64,000 bases of DNA, taken from NCBI RefSeq assembly GCF_900187425.1, contig NZ_FYDJ01000006.1, forward strand, positions 302,402-366,401, in the 5' to 3' direction. Shown one piece after another: positions 25,463 to 34,086 of the stretch; positions within the stretch are counted from its first letter, which is position 1, and every line of letters starts with the position of its first letter. Origin of the DNA: Pseudomonas sp. Irchel s3h14. GTDB lineage: Bacteria; Pseudomonadota; Gammaproteobacteria; Pseudomonadales; Pseudomonadaceae. Below the pieces are notes generated by a model. The model was not told where the DNA came from, searched no databases, and saw nothing but the letters and a program-made list of their open reading frames with translations. The translations under genes and the position numbers were made by a program.

Positions 25463-25648
25463 ATGCACGTCACGCTTTTACTGGCGGATCAATGTTCCGC
25501 CGCCAGCGCCACGATGGCCGTGGAAGTGCTCAGCGCCGCCAACCTGTTCGCCGACACGGCCGGTGCGCCTTTTGACGTGGTCATCGCCTTGCTTGAGGGT
25601 TTGCTGCCAGCGGCGTACAGGAAGAAGTTTCATCCGGGTGCGAGTTGA
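25463..25648 (+). pseudogene. GlxA-type AraC regulator with most of the gene deleted
   Basis: A 61-codon open frame that joins the first part of a DJ-1/GlxA-like regulator (MHVTLLLADQCSAASATMAV, then EVLSAANLFADTAGAPFDVV) directly to what looks like the last helix of the AraC DNA-binding domain (LLPAAYRKKFHPG). Intact proteins are about 320-330 residues, so roughly 260 codons are missing while frame and start (AGGA, six bases before ATG) remain. No useful product is expected. Confidence 0.65.
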
Positions 25649-25686
25649 TTCACTTGCGCCAAGCCACAAATGATTGGGAGCAGAAC

Positions 25687-26076
25687 ATGCAGAAAACCGC
25701 CGTACTCACCTTGGCCTTGGTGCTCAATGCCGGATTACTCGGCGCGCAAGCACACGCGGCCGGCGATGCTGAAGCGGGTGCGACACTGTTCAAGCGGATA
25801 TGCGGCGGCTGCCATCAGGTCGGGGAGTCGGCGCGCGGTTCATTCGGGCCGCAGCTCAATGGCATTTTTGGACGCCCTTCGGGCAGCACCACGGATTACC
25901 AGTATTCCGATGCGATGAAATCCGCCGGCATTGTCTGGACCCGCGAAACGCTGACCGCGTACCTCGAAGATCCAAAAGAAGTGGTGCCCGGCACCCGCAT
26001 GATTTTCTGGGGGCTCAGCGACCCGGAAAAGATCGACAACCTGTTGGCGTACCTTCAGACGTTTCAGCCGCAGTAG
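25687..26076 (+). CDS. Periplasmic class I c-type cytochrome
   Basis: A 129-residue cytochrome c with a signal peptide (LTLALVLNAGLLGAQAHAAG). Haem attaches at C39-x-x-C42-H43 (RICGGCHQVG); the distal Met ligand is M105 (GTRMIFWGL). This is the compact soluble type (c2/c550-like), an electron carrier. GGGAG precedes the ATG. No oxidase or dehydrogenase is adjacent; the following sterol-desaturase gene may use electrons but no link is shown. Confidence 0.92.
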   Translation: MQKTAVLTLALVLNAGLLGAQAHAAGDAEAGATLFKRICGGCHQVGESARGSFGPQLNGIFGRPSGSTTDYQYSDAMKSAGIVWTRETLTAYLEDPKEVVPGTRMIFWGLSDPEKIDNLLAYLQTFQPQ

Positions 26077-26172
26077 GACTTTGCGACTTTCGAGGGCATT
26101 CGCTAGTGCGGAACACCCGGTGGTTCTGATCTGATTTACAATTCCCCCTTTTTGACGGAGGGGCAGCCGTTC

Positions 26173-27234
26173 ATGGATGTACTCGCGTTTCTGTATGACT
26201 ACCTGATCAAGTGGGTGATCGAGCCTGTCACGGATCAGTTTCTTGGCATTTTCGATCTGAACGGCCGCTTCAGCATCGTGTTTCTCTGCGTGTCCTACAG
26301 CATCGCCTACAGCCTGTACCGCTTCAGAAAATATCGCGGGCTGACCGACGCACGTTCTTTCTGGCAGTTCATCGGCGGACACCGGGTTCATTTTCATCCC
26401 TCGGCGTTGCTGGATTACCGGTACTACTTCGTGCGGGCCATCCTGAAGGTCGCGCTGGTGCTGCCCATTGTTGGCCTGGTCGACCCGTACGTCCTGCGCT
26501 CCGGCGACTACATCTCGTTTTTCAACAATCTTTGGGGCGCACGCGTGCAGGTGGGGGAGAACCTCTTACTATCCTTGCTCTACGGGCTGGGCGTGTTTCT
26601 GGTGCAAGACTTCATCCATTACTGGGGCCATCGCGCCTTTCATTCCCGGTATCTGTGGGCGTTCCACAAAGTCCATCATTCCGCGCCCGTCCTAGTGCCG
26701 GCGACGGCAAGCCGGATTCACTTTGTGGAAAAAATGGTCGAAAAACTGACTGACACCGTCTTCCTCGGCGCTTTTGCCGGTGTCTTCTGGTACGCCTGTG
26801 GCGGGGAGATCAGCCGGTACAGCTTGTTCGGCGTGACCTACATGGTCCTGATCCTCAATGCCTTGGCGGCCAACCTGCGTCACAGCCATGTCTGGCTGTC
26901 TTTCGGGCCCGTGGTCGAGCATGTGCTGAACAGCCCGGCGCAGCACCAGATTCACCACAGTGACGCGCCCCGACACTTCAACAAGAATTTCGGTACCAAC
27001 CTGTCACTCTGGGACTGGATGTTCGGTACGCTCTACGTCACACACTCGACGCCCGAGCCCATTCAGTTCGGCACCGGCAAACAGGATCACGACCGTTACC
27101 TGACGCTCTATAGCCTGATCGTCACGCCCTTTGTGGACATCGCCCGCAAGTTCCCCGCCAGGCGTGCCATGGAATGGCCGTCGCGTTTCGCCGAAAAACG
27201 CTCGTCGACACTCTTGCGCCGACGTTGGCGCTGA
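26173..27234 (+). CDS. Sterol desaturase / fatty acid hydroxylase-family protein
   Basis: A 353-residue integral membrane di-iron oxygenase. Histidine clusters are visible: HYWGHRAFH (H149, H153), HKVHHS (from residue 165) and HQIHHS (from residue 258), with several hydrophobic spans in the first 140 residues. Members hydroxylate or desaturate lipids or carotenoids; the substrate is unknown. GGAGGGG precedes the ATG at 26173, which is chosen over a TTG at 26152. A terminator hairpin follows. Confidence 0.88.
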   Translation: MDVLAFLYDYLIKWVIEPVTDQFLGIFDLNGRFSIVFLCVSYSIAYSLYRFRKYRGLTDARSFWQFIGGHRVHFHPSALLDYRYYFVRAILKVALVLPIVGLVDPYVLRSGDYISFFNNLWGARVQVGENLLLSLLYGLGVFLVQDFIHYWGHRAFHSRYLWAFHKVHHSAPVLVPATASRIHFVEKMVEKLTDTVFLGAFAGVFWYACGGEISRYSLFGVTYMVLILNALAANLRHSHVWLSFGPVVEHVLNSPAQHQIHHSDAPRHFNKNFGTNLSLWDWMFGTLYVTHSTPEPIQFGTGKQDHDRYLTLYSLIVTPFVDIARKFPARRAMEWPSRFAEKRSSTLLRRRWR

Positions 27235-27261
27235 ATACCGGGTTGACGTTCAACCAGTGGA

Positions 27262-27292
27262 CGGGATTGGAGCGTATAACGCCCCAATCCCG
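27262..27292. terminator. Bidirectional terminator hairpin
   Basis: CGGGATTGG (27262-27270) pairs with CCAATCCCG (27284-27292), with an inner GC/GC stem and GTATAAC loop. It lies between the convergent desaturase and amidase genes and is followed by CCCTTTCT. Confidence 0.75.
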
Positions 27293-27298
27293 CCCTTT

Positions 27299-29014
27299 CT
27301 ATTGTTGGCCAACCGGCAAGGGTGGGGTGCGAGGCGGGATCAATCGTTTTGTTCCGATCGACTCGAACGCCGAAGCCAGGCGCAGCAGCGTCGAATCGTC
27401 ATAGGCACGACCAGCGAATGTCAGCCCGACGGGCATGCCGATGTCCGGCATGACGCCCATCGGTACCGTGACCGTGGGGACGCCCAGGTGCCGGATGGCG
27501 AGGTTGCCGTTGGCGACCCAGACGCCGTTGCTCCACGCGATATCCGCAGACTTCGGATCGACATCGGCATTCGCCGGACCCACGTCGGCCACCGTCGGGA
27601 ACAGCACCGCATCGAGCCCCAGCCGATCCATCCAGTCCTCAAGATCGATTCGACGCGTCTGTTCAAGTCCGCGCAGTCCGTCAGGAACGGTGGTGATCTG
27701 GTCCCACGGTGTGATGCCGCGCTCGGCCATCTTCACGTACTCGTCCATGCCTGCGGCCAGGTCGTCCTCCCGGTTGGGGAGCGTGCCCGGGTCGTGCGGG
27801 AAAATCAGCGGTCCGTCGACATCGGCCAGGCGGTTCAACTTGGGGTCGCCATTGGCCCGCAGAAAATCATCGAACGCCCAGGCCGACAGGTCCCACAACT
27901 CATGATGCAGGAACTCTTTGGACACCAGGCCTCGCGTAAACACCGTCGGTGCACCCGGGCGATCACCCTCGCAATTGGAGACCAGCGGGAAATCGACTTC
28001 GATCACTTCCGCACCGGCAGCTTCTAGTGCCTTGCGAGCCTCTTCCCAGAGCCCGATCACAGAAGGACGGGTGATGATTCGCTGCCCCGTCGGACCACCG
28101 ATGCCAGGCGCATCGCTCGTGCCCGCTTCGGGATCCGCGTTGATGTACATGCGCGGCACGCCGAAGCGCTTTCCTGCCAGTGCATCGGACTTCACGGCCA
28201 ACTCGGCATAGGAAGCGGGACGCACCGAAGCGACACTCGGAATCGGCACCCAGGGTTGCATCCGCCACAGATCGCCACGGGTGTCGGGATCTTCCGCCAC
28301 CACCACGTCAAGGACCTCAAGGAGGTCGGCCATGGTTCTGGCAAACGGCACGACAACGTCCATCGTCGGCGTCAACGGCCAGTTGCCGCGCACCGAAATC
28401 ACCCCGCGCGAAGGCGTATAGGCGCACAGACCATTGTTCGATGCAGGGCCGCGTCCGCTCGACCAGGTTTCTTCCGCGAGGCCGAATGCCGCGAAACTGG
28501 CGGCAGTTGCGGTACCGGCGCCGTTCGATGAGCCCGAGGCGAAGGGAGCGGTGAGATAGTCAGCGTTGTACGGGCTCTCCGCGCGGCCGTAGACCCCGCG
28601 CTGCATGCCGCCGTTTGCCATCGGCGGCATATTGGTTTTGCCCAGGCAAATCGCACCAGCAGCGCGAAGCCGTTCGATCGTGAACGCATCGCGATAAGCA
28701 ATCAGGTTCGCGAAGGCGGGACTGCCGGAGGCGGCAGTGAGCCCTTTCACCAGATAACTGTCCTTGGCCGTATAGGGAATGCCATCGAGCAGACCCAGCG
28801 TCTCGCCCTTGGCCCGACGAGCATCGGACGCCTGCGCCTCGTTCAGCGCCTCGGGGTTTCGAACCACCACCGCGTTGAGGGCGGTGGGCGTGTCGGGACC
28901 GTCGTAGGCATCAATCCTGGCGAGATAGGCCTGAACCAGCTCAACCGCAGTGGTTCGACCTGACTCGAGCGCAGCACGCAGTTCGGCAATGGAAACCTCG
29001 GTGACCTCGATCAT
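27299..29014 (-). CDS. Amidase-signature enzyme
   Basis: A 571-residue amidase-signature hydrolase. The catalytic Lys is in GIPYTAKDSY; the cis-Ser is in the GSSNGAG loop; the nucleophile is the Ser in SSGRGPASNNG, where the family normally has GGSIRxPA. The WSS replacement of the usual GGS region is unusual but keeps the Ser. The tail PVGLTFAGRAYDDSTLLRLA is canonical. The start at ATG 29014 gives MIEVTEVSIAEL. No signal peptide. It hydrolyses an unknown amide in the cytoplasm. Confidence 0.88.
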   Translation of the reverse strand: MIEVTEVSIAELRAALESGRTTAVELVQAYLARIDAYDGPDTPTALNAVVVRNPEALNEAQASDARRAKGETLGLLDGIPYTAKDSYLVKGLTAASGSPAFANLIAYRDAFTIERLRAAGAICLGKTNMPPMANGGMQRGVYGRAESPYNADYLTAPFASGSSNGAGTATAASFAAFGLAEETWSSGRGPASNNGLCAYTPSRGVISVRGNWPLTPTMDVVVPFARTMADLLEVLDVVVAEDPDTRGDLWRMQPWVPIPSVASVRPASYAELAVKSDALAGKRFGVPRMYINADPEAGTSDAPGIGGPTGQRIITRPSVIGLWEEARKALEAAGAEVIEVDFPLVSNCEGDRPGAPTVFTRGLVSKEFLHHELWDLSAWAFDDFLRANGDPKLNRLADVDGPLIFPHDPGTLPNREDDLAAGMDEYVKMAERGITPWDQITTVPDGLRGLEQTRRIDLEDWMDRLGLDAVLFPTVADVGPANADVDPKSADIAWSNGVWVANGNLAIRHLGVPTVTVPMGVMPDIGMPVGLTFAGRAYDDSTLLRLASAFESIGTKRLIPPRTPPLPVGQQ

Positions 29015-29195
29015 GCTGTTACCACCGTCTGCTGATGGGCGACGCAATGAATGTTGCCATCGCGCTGAATGTTGGGCTCAGGGACATCACTAATCTCAAA
29101 ATGGGTATTCATCGGTGTTCTCGTTGCGCTGCTTTACGCGCTCTATTTAACACCAAGCCGGGAGCAGAGGCATCGCCCAAGGCGATGCAACGTCT

Positions 29196-29624
29196 TCAGG
29201 CTTTGCTGGCCGCCAGGTAAGCGCCAAGGCGTTGTCCCATTTGCTCGCCCAAGGCTTGCAGGCCACTCAAGGGACGGACCATCACCTCAAACTCGACGAT
29301 TTTTCCTTGTTCATTGAACCGGATCATGTCGATGCCCTTTAACGCTTTCCCGCCGACGTTGGCGCTGAACTCCAGGACGACGCTCAACCCGTCTGCGGTC
29401 GACAGTTCCCGGTGGTAGACAAAGTCCTCAAATACCTCGATGACCGTGTTGAGAATCATCGATACCACGGCTGCACCCGGGTAAGGCGTGTGAGCCATCG
29501 GGGAGCGGAATATCGCCTGTGGGTCCAACAAACCGGGCAAGGCGCTCAAGTCTCTCTTGCTGATCATGTCGTGCCAGTGGTTCAGGGATTCTGCGGCTTT
29601 GGGATGCAGTTTCAGTTCAGACAT
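29196..29624 (-). CDS. NTF2-like (SnoaL-type) protein
   Basis: A 142-residue small alpha+beta protein: HWHDMISKRDLSALPGLLDP at the N-terminus, then the strand pattern ADGLSVVLEFSANVGGKALKGIDMIRFNEQGKIVEFEVMVRP typical of nuclear transport factor 2-like proteins. Some members are isomerases or hydrolases; others have no known function. ATG at 29624 has AGGAG six bases upstream. It is next to the chorismate mutase gene, 36 bp away, on the same strand. Confidence 0.85.
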   Translation of the reverse strand: MSELKLHPKAAESLNHWHDMISKRDLSALPGLLDPQAIFRSPMAHTPYPGAAVVSMILNTVIEVFEDFVYHRELSTADGLSVVLEFSANVGGKALKGIDMIRFNEQGKIVEFEVMVRPLSGLQALGEQMGQRLGAYLAASKA

Positions 29625-29660
29625 TTTCAACTCCTGTATTTTTGTTGTTTGGTTACCCTG

Positions 29661-30233
29661 TCATCGATCAGCGACGCACAGTTCCCCGGTGGCGCGTATC
29701 AGTGCCTGACCATGCAGACCGTCCTTGATCAGGCTGGATCGTTCTTTGGCTAGCCAGTCCGCGCATTGCGGGTCTTTGCGGTAGGGCGCGAAGGCGGCGT
29801 ATTGCTGCAACAGGCGGTTTTGCAGCTCATCGAGCTGTGGCCGGATTTGATTGGCGAGGTCTGGCCGCGGCGTGTCAGGCGCCTTGCCTGCCGCTCGCCA
29901 CTGGGCCACCAGCCCGTACTGCACCAGCTTGTTGGCTTCAATCTGTGCGGCGATCAAATCGGCTATTTCGTCCGGGTCCAGTTTGCGCTCAACGGCCAGT
30001 TTCCTGGCGTTGGCGATGACTTGTGCTTCCCGGGCACTGTCCTGGATCGGTTTGCCACTGTCCCACTTGGTCAGCGCCACAAGATCAGCAATGCTCAGGC
30101 GCTCGTTCAACGTTACCAGCAGCGGTTGCAAGCTATCGGGTGCCGGGGAGGGCGCACCGGCCTGCGCGCTGCAGGCGAGTAAACCGAGGACGGCGCAGGT
30201 CAGCAGTTGCGGTAAGCGTGGGGAGTGGAGCAT
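29661..30233 (-). CDS. Periplasmic (secreted-type) chorismate mutase
   Basis: A 190-residue AroQ-gamma chorismate mutase, converting chorismate to prephenate. The signal peptide (LLTCAVLGLLACSAQAGAP) places it in the periplasm. The catalytic fold is clear: NERLSIADLVALTKWDSGKP, QDSAREAQVIANARKLA, LDPDEIADLIAAQIEANKLVQYGLVAQWR. Such exported enzymes are known in several Gram-negative bacteria with unclear purpose. ATG at 30233, GAGG seven bases upstream. Confidence 0.92.
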   Translation of the reverse strand: MLHSPRLPQLLTCAVLGLLACSAQAGAPSPAPDSLQPLLVTLNERLSIADLVALTKWDSGKPIQDSAREAQVIANARKLAVERKLDPDEIADLIAAQIEANKLVQYGLVAQWRAAGKAPDTPRPDLANQIRPQLDELQNRLLQQYAAFAPYRKDPQCADWLAKERSSLIKDGLHGQALIRATGELCVADR

Positions 30234-30326
30234 GGGCAAACCTCATTGGGTACGGGACTCACAATCAGGTGTTATGTATCACAGGTGCGGCGGAGGCATT
30301 AAGCAGGGATCGATTTATTTTGTGCA

Positions 30327-30360
30327 CGAAAAAGCCCGGCTTGTCAGGCCGGGCTTTTCG
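30327..30360 (-). terminator. Rho-independent terminator
   Basis: AAAAAGCCCGGC, TTGTCAG loop, then GCCGGGCTTTT. Read on the minus strand the stem ends in TTTTT. It lies 27 bp after the repeat-protein stop codon. Confidence 0.9.
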
Positions 30361-30386
30361 TTGAGTGCTTCGGTAAAGCCATTCAT

Positions 30387-30749
30387 TTATGCAGCGCGGT
30401 TTTCGATCAGACGGTCGGAACCACCTTCAGCAACGCGGTTTTCGATCAGACGGTCGGAACCACCTTCAGCAACGCGGTTTTCGATCAGACGATCCGAACC
30501 ACCTTCAGCGACGCGGTTTTCGATCAGACGGTCGGAACCACCTTCGGCAACGCGGTTTTCGATCAGACGGTCCGAACCACCTTCAGCGACGCGGTTTTCG
30601 ATCAGGCGATCCGAACCACCTTCAGCCACACGACTTTCAATCAGACGATCCGAGCCGCCTTCAGCGACAGCCGGGTGAGCAGAGGTAGCGGCGAAAGCGT
30701 TAACTGCAAAAACCGAGAAAGCGATGCTGAGAAGGATTTGGCGTTTCAT
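30387..30749 (-). CDS. Secreted protein of seven 13-residue repeats
   Basis: A 120-residue protein: signal peptide (MKRQILLSIAFSVFAVNAFA), a short spacer, then seven tandem VAEGGSDRLIENR units (the first unit has ESR) and AA at the end. Each unit is 39 bp and there is no other domain. Copies differ almost only at silent positions. GGAG is nine bases before the ATG and a strong terminator follows, so it is a self-contained gene. Pseudomonas homologues are, from memory, often labelled phage infection protein, with no basis visible here. Function unknown. Each unit ends in Arg and could be a processing point. Confidence 0.85.
   Translation of the reverse strand: MKRQILLSIAFSVFAVNAFAATSAHPAVAEGGSDRLIESRVAEGGSDRLIENRVAEGGSDRLIENRVAEGGSDRLIENRVAEGGSDRLIENRVAEGGSDRLIENRVAEGGSDRLIENRAA
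30396..30668 (-). repeat. Seven tandem 39-bp coding repeats
   Basis: Exactly 273 bp. Units begin at 30396, 30435, 30474, 30513, 30552, 30591 and 30630. The first two are identical. The others differ at Ser (TCC/TCG), Asp (GAC/GAT), Arg and Val codon third positions; only the unit nearest the signal peptide has an amino-acid change (Asn to Ser). Confidence 0.95.
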
Positions 30750-30986
30750 GATGGTGTGCTCCGGGGTGTAGTTGTTGGGTATGGCGCTGATGTTACGCCG
30801 CGGATTTTTTATGAGAACTTCATTGAGTTGATGGTGACTATCGACGCCGGCAATGATCCTCCTGTCGTCGGCTCTGCCGCTCAGCCAGAACCGCAGGGGT
30901 ATGCTGGACCTCTTGAACTGTCGAGGCCTTGCAGGTCCGCAAGGACTTCCTGCGAGGTTCCCTGCTCTGGTCGAGAGGATAAATCG

Positions 30987-32660
30987 ATGCACGACTATTA
31001 CGATTTGGGCACCTACAGCCGCCCGGTGACGACCCACTCGTCCCAGGCCCAGCGTTGGTTCGATCGTGGCTTGTTATGGTGCTACGGCTACAACCACGAC
31101 GAATCCATACGCTGTTTCCACAAGGCGATCGAACATGATCGTGATTGCGCGATGGCCTACTGGGGCATCGCTTACGCTTCGGGCCCCAACTACAACAAGC
31201 GTTGGGATGCCTTCATCGAACAGGAGTTGAAAGAGGCCGTGGCCCAGGCCCGGCGGGCGACGCAAACCGCGCTGGCGCATATCGATGGCGCAACATCGGT
31301 GGAGCAGGCGCTGATCCGCACGCTGGAGCAACGCTACCAGGCCGATCAGGCCACCAGCCTCGACCAACTCTTCGCCTGGAACGATGCCTATGCGGCGTCC
31401 ATGCGCGATGTCTACAAAGCCTTTCCCGAAGATCCCGACGTCGTTGCGCTGTTTGCCGAAGCGCTGATCGACCGCACACCCTGGCAATTGTGGGACCTGA
31501 AAACCGGTAAACCGGCACCGTGTGCCGACACGCTTGAAACGGTAGACGTACTGGAACGGGCGCTACGGCGGATGGAGCAGCACGGCGATGCGCCGCACCC
31601 CGGCGTACTGCACATGTACGTCCACACCCTGGAAATGTCGCCCTACCCGGAGCGGGCATTGCGCGCCGGCGATGTCCTGCGTGACCTGGTGCCGGATGCG
31701 GGACATTTGCGCCATATGCCGTCGCACATCGACGTGCTCTGCGGTGATTACCGTGGGGCCATGGTCACCAATAGCCGGGCAATCCTGGCTGACGGCAAAT
31801 ACCTGGAACAGGAAGGGCCGCTCAACTTTTACACTTTGTATCGATGCCACAACTACCACTTCAAACTCTATTCAGCGATGTTCCTCGGGCAGTACCAGCC
31901 GGCCCTGGAAGCCGCCGATCAGCTGATGTCGACCATCAGGGAAGAACTGTTGCGCGTGGAGCAGCCGCCCATGGCCGACTGGCTGGAAGGCTTCGTGTCG
32001 ATGAAGGTCCACGTGCAGATTCGCTTCGGCAAATGGCAGGACATCCTCGCCACGCCGCTGCCAAACGACCAGGCGCTGTACTGCGTGACCACGGCGATGC
32101 TGCATTACGCCAGAGGCGTGGCGCACGCGGCCACCGGGTATATCGCTGCCGCAGAAGCCGAGCAGCGTCTATTCCTCGAAGCCTGGACCCGAGTGCCGGA
32201 CACCCGCTATCTCTTCAACAATAAATGCACCGACATTCTGGCGGTTGCCGCAGGCATGCTGCGCGGGGAAATCGAGTACCGTAAGGGCAATTACGACGAA
32301 GCCTTCGCCCACTTGCGCCAGGCACTGTCTCTGGACGACAACCTGCCTTACGACGAACCATGGGGCTGGATGCAACCGGTCAGGCATGCGTTGGGCGCGT
32401 TGCTTTTGGAGCAGGGTAGGGTAGAAGAAGCGTTGCAGGCCTATCGTGCTGATCTGGGACTGGACAACACCCTCAGCCGTGCGTCCTGGCATCTGGACAA
32501 TGTGTGGAGCCTGCACGGCTATGTTGAATGCCTGCGACGACTGGGTCTGGATGCCGAAGCTGCTGCTGCGCAGACGCGCCTTGATCTGGCCATGGCCCGG
32601 GCGGATGTGGAGATTAAGGCCTCGTGTTTTTGCCGTGTTGGGGCAGGGTGTTGTCAGTGA
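30987..32660 (+). CDS. Tetratricopeptide repeat protein
   Basis: A 557-residue soluble protein. It begins MHDYYDLGTYSRPVTTHSSQAQRWFDRGLLW; the first part RGLLWCYGYNHDESIRCFHKAI and CAMAYWGIAYASGPNYNKRWD is typical of a family annotated as TPR repeat proteins. Later helical pairs (YDEAFAHLRQALSLDD; RVEEALQAYRADLGLD) are TPRs. The ATG at 30987 has GAGAGGAT upstream. The frame is open further upstream into the intergenic region. Function unknown; the following AraC gene starts 25 bp later and may be co-transcribed. Confidence 0.85.
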   Translation: MHDYYDLGTYSRPVTTHSSQAQRWFDRGLLWCYGYNHDESIRCFHKAIEHDRDCAMAYWGIAYASGPNYNKRWDAFIEQELKEAVAQARRATQTALAHIDGATSVEQALIRTLEQRYQADQATSLDQLFAWNDAYAASMRDVYKAFPEDPDVVALFAEALIDRTPWQLWDLKTGKPAPCADTLETVDVLERALRRMEQHGDAPHPGVLHMYVHTLEMSPYPERALRAGDVLRDLVPDAGHLRHMPSHIDVLCGDYRGAMVTNSRAILADGKYLEQEGPLNFYTLYRCHNYHFKLYSAMFLGQYQPALEAADQLMSTIREELLRVEQPPMADWLEGFVSMKVHVQIRFGKWQDILATPLPNDQALYCVTTAMLHYARGVAHAATGYIAAAEAEQRLFLEAWTRVPDTRYLFNNKCTDILAVAAGMLRGEIEYRKGNYDEAFAHLRQALSLDDNLPYDEPWGWMQPVRHALGALLLEQGRVEEALQAYRADLGLDNTLSRASWHLDNVWSLHGYVECLRRLGLDAEAAAAQTRLDLAMARADVEIKASCFCRVGAGCCQ

Positions 32661-32685
32661 TGCTCGAAAGCGCCGGAGATTGCCT

Positions 32686-33531
32686 ATGGATCGCTTGTCT
32701 ACGTTGTTGTCGCAGTTCGGCGTGCGCGCAAGCCTGTTTTACAACGGCAATCTTTGCGGCATGGCGTCATACGATGGCGCTGACCAGCGCGGTCATATTC
32801 ACCTGCTGCAGGCAGGTAGCGTCACTTTGCAGGGGGCTGGTCGCAAGGACTTGCTGCTCACCCGGCCCAGTCTGATTTTTCTGCCACGCCCTAGCCGGCA
32901 TCAACTGTTCGCCGGTGAGCCCGAGGGGGCTCAACTCTTGTGTGCGTCGATGAAGTTTGAGGGCGGAGTCGATAACCCGTTGTCCTCTTCGTTACCCGAT
33001 TGTCTGGTGCTGTCCCTGGATGAGCTACCGCTGCTGGCCGATACACTGAAATGGATGTTCAGTGAGGCGGCAGGCGGACATTGTGGCCGGGAGGCAGCGC
33101 TGGATCGCTTGTTCGAACTACTGATCATCTTGTTGTTTCGGCATCTGCTCGACCGCCACCAGTTGCGGACCGGAATGATGGCTGGACTGGCCGATATGCG
33201 GCTGGCGCGCTCGCTGGTACAGATGCACAACGCACCGGATCGTGCCTGGTCGGTTGCAGAGCTTGCGAGCGAATCGAACATGTCGCGTGCTGCCTACGCC
33301 GTGCATTTTCGGGCCGTGATAGGGCAGACACCCGCAGATTATCTGTTGAGTTGGCGTATCAGCCTGGCGCAGAAGCGCCTGCGTGAAGGGCGCCCGATTA
33401 CGCTCATCGCGGCCGAGGTCGGTTATGAAAGCCCTTCGGCACTGGCCCGCGCGTTTCGTCGCAAAACGGGCTACAGCCCTCGGGACTGGATGAAGGATTT
33501 GGCAGGAGAGGATGATGGGGCAATGGCCTGA
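32686..33531 (+). CDS. AraC-family regulator with N-terminal cupin
   Basis: A 281-residue regulator. The cupin_6 (AraC_E) sensor begins MDRLSTLLSQFGVRASLFYNG and includes FLPRPSRHQLFAGEPEGAQLL. Two helix-turn-helix units follow (ELASESNMSRAAYAVHFRAV; ITLIAAEVGYESPSALARAFRR). The ATG at 32686 has GGAG eight bases upstream and begins 25 bp after the TPR gene. It is of the same subfamily as the regulator at 5889. It probably controls nearby genes, possibly DUF417. Confidence 0.9.
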   Translation: MDRLSTLLSQFGVRASLFYNGNLCGMASYDGADQRGHIHLLQAGSVTLQGAGRKDLLLTRPSLIFLPRPSRHQLFAGEPEGAQLLCASMKFEGGVDNPLSSSLPDCLVLSLDELPLLADTLKWMFSEAAGGHCGREAALDRLFELLIILLFRHLLDRHQLRTGMMAGLADMRLARSLVQMHNAPDRAWSVAELASESNMSRAAYAVHFRAVIGQTPADYLLSWRISLAQKRLREGRPITLIAAEVGYESPSALARAFRRKTGYSPRDWMKDLAGEDDGAMA

Positions 33532-33554
33532 AAGCATCGAACTGCTTCAGGCCA
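33524..33554. terminator. Hairpin at convergent gene ends
   Basis: TGGCCTG (33524-33530) and CAGGCCA (33548-33554) with inner AAGC/GCTT pairing around ATCGAACT. It overlaps the AraC stop and faces the end of the DUF417 gene. No T-run, so activity is uncertain. Confidence 0.5.
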
Positions 33555-33576
33555 TTCCGGGAGGAGAGTCATCGGT

Positions 33577-34086
33577 TTAACGGTTTTCCAACTCAGTCAG
33601 AGAGTGGCCAGCCACAAATATAGAAGCGGCAAGCAACCCGATGTCTTTAAGGAGAAACTGGCCCGGCGCAACCGTAATGGCTGGAAAACCGAGGCCGGGT
33701 TCAATCACGCCGGGCGTCGAAAACATAAAGCTCAAGGTGGTGAAAAACAATCCGGCAGACAACGCGCCACCGATCAATGAAAGCTTGGGTGAGAGCAGGC
33801 GACCTGCAATCAGAACACCGATCGAGACCTCCAGAACGCCGAGCAAACTGGAGAAGGTATCGACGCTGAAAATGTCATAAACCCACCCCAGGAAAGGGCT
33901 GTTGCTCACCAGCGGAACCAGTCCCTGTGCCTCGTAGTGCGTGAACTTCATGCCGCCGAACCAGAAGTAAATGACGGCGAGCGCAAAGTAAGCACCGTAG
34001 GTTCCGAACGCCATGGTTTTAATCCCGAGCGTTGAATTGTTATGTGCGTTGTTGGTTCTGTGGTTCTCAATGCTTAAGGTTTTCAT
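33577..34086 (-). CDS. DUF417 (YkgB-like) membrane protein
   Basis: A 169-residue protein with about four membrane spans. The typical DUF417 signature is present: YFALAVIYFWFGGMKFTHYEAQGLVPLVSNSPFLGW, followed by LLGVLEVSIGVLIAG and LLKDIGLLAASIFVAG. These proteins are often found with stress or redox genes but the function is unknown. ATG at 34086, GGAAG upstream. It is transcribed toward the AraC gene and lies beside a LysR gene. Confidence 0.88.
   Translation of the reverse strand: MKTLSIENHRTNNAHNNSTLGIKTMAFGTYGAYFALAVIYFWFGGMKFTHYEAQGLVPLVSNSPFLGWVYDIFSVDTFSSLLGVLEVSIGVLIAGRLLSPKLSLIGGALSAGLFFTTLSFMFSTPGVIEPGLGFPAITVAPGQFLLKDIGLLAASIFVAGHSLTELENR

Noticed and set aside
30396..30668. Regular 39-bp repeats considered as a CRISPR array
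   Set aside because: The repeats are adjacent with no spacers, keep one reading frame, and encode a repeated peptide after a signal peptide.
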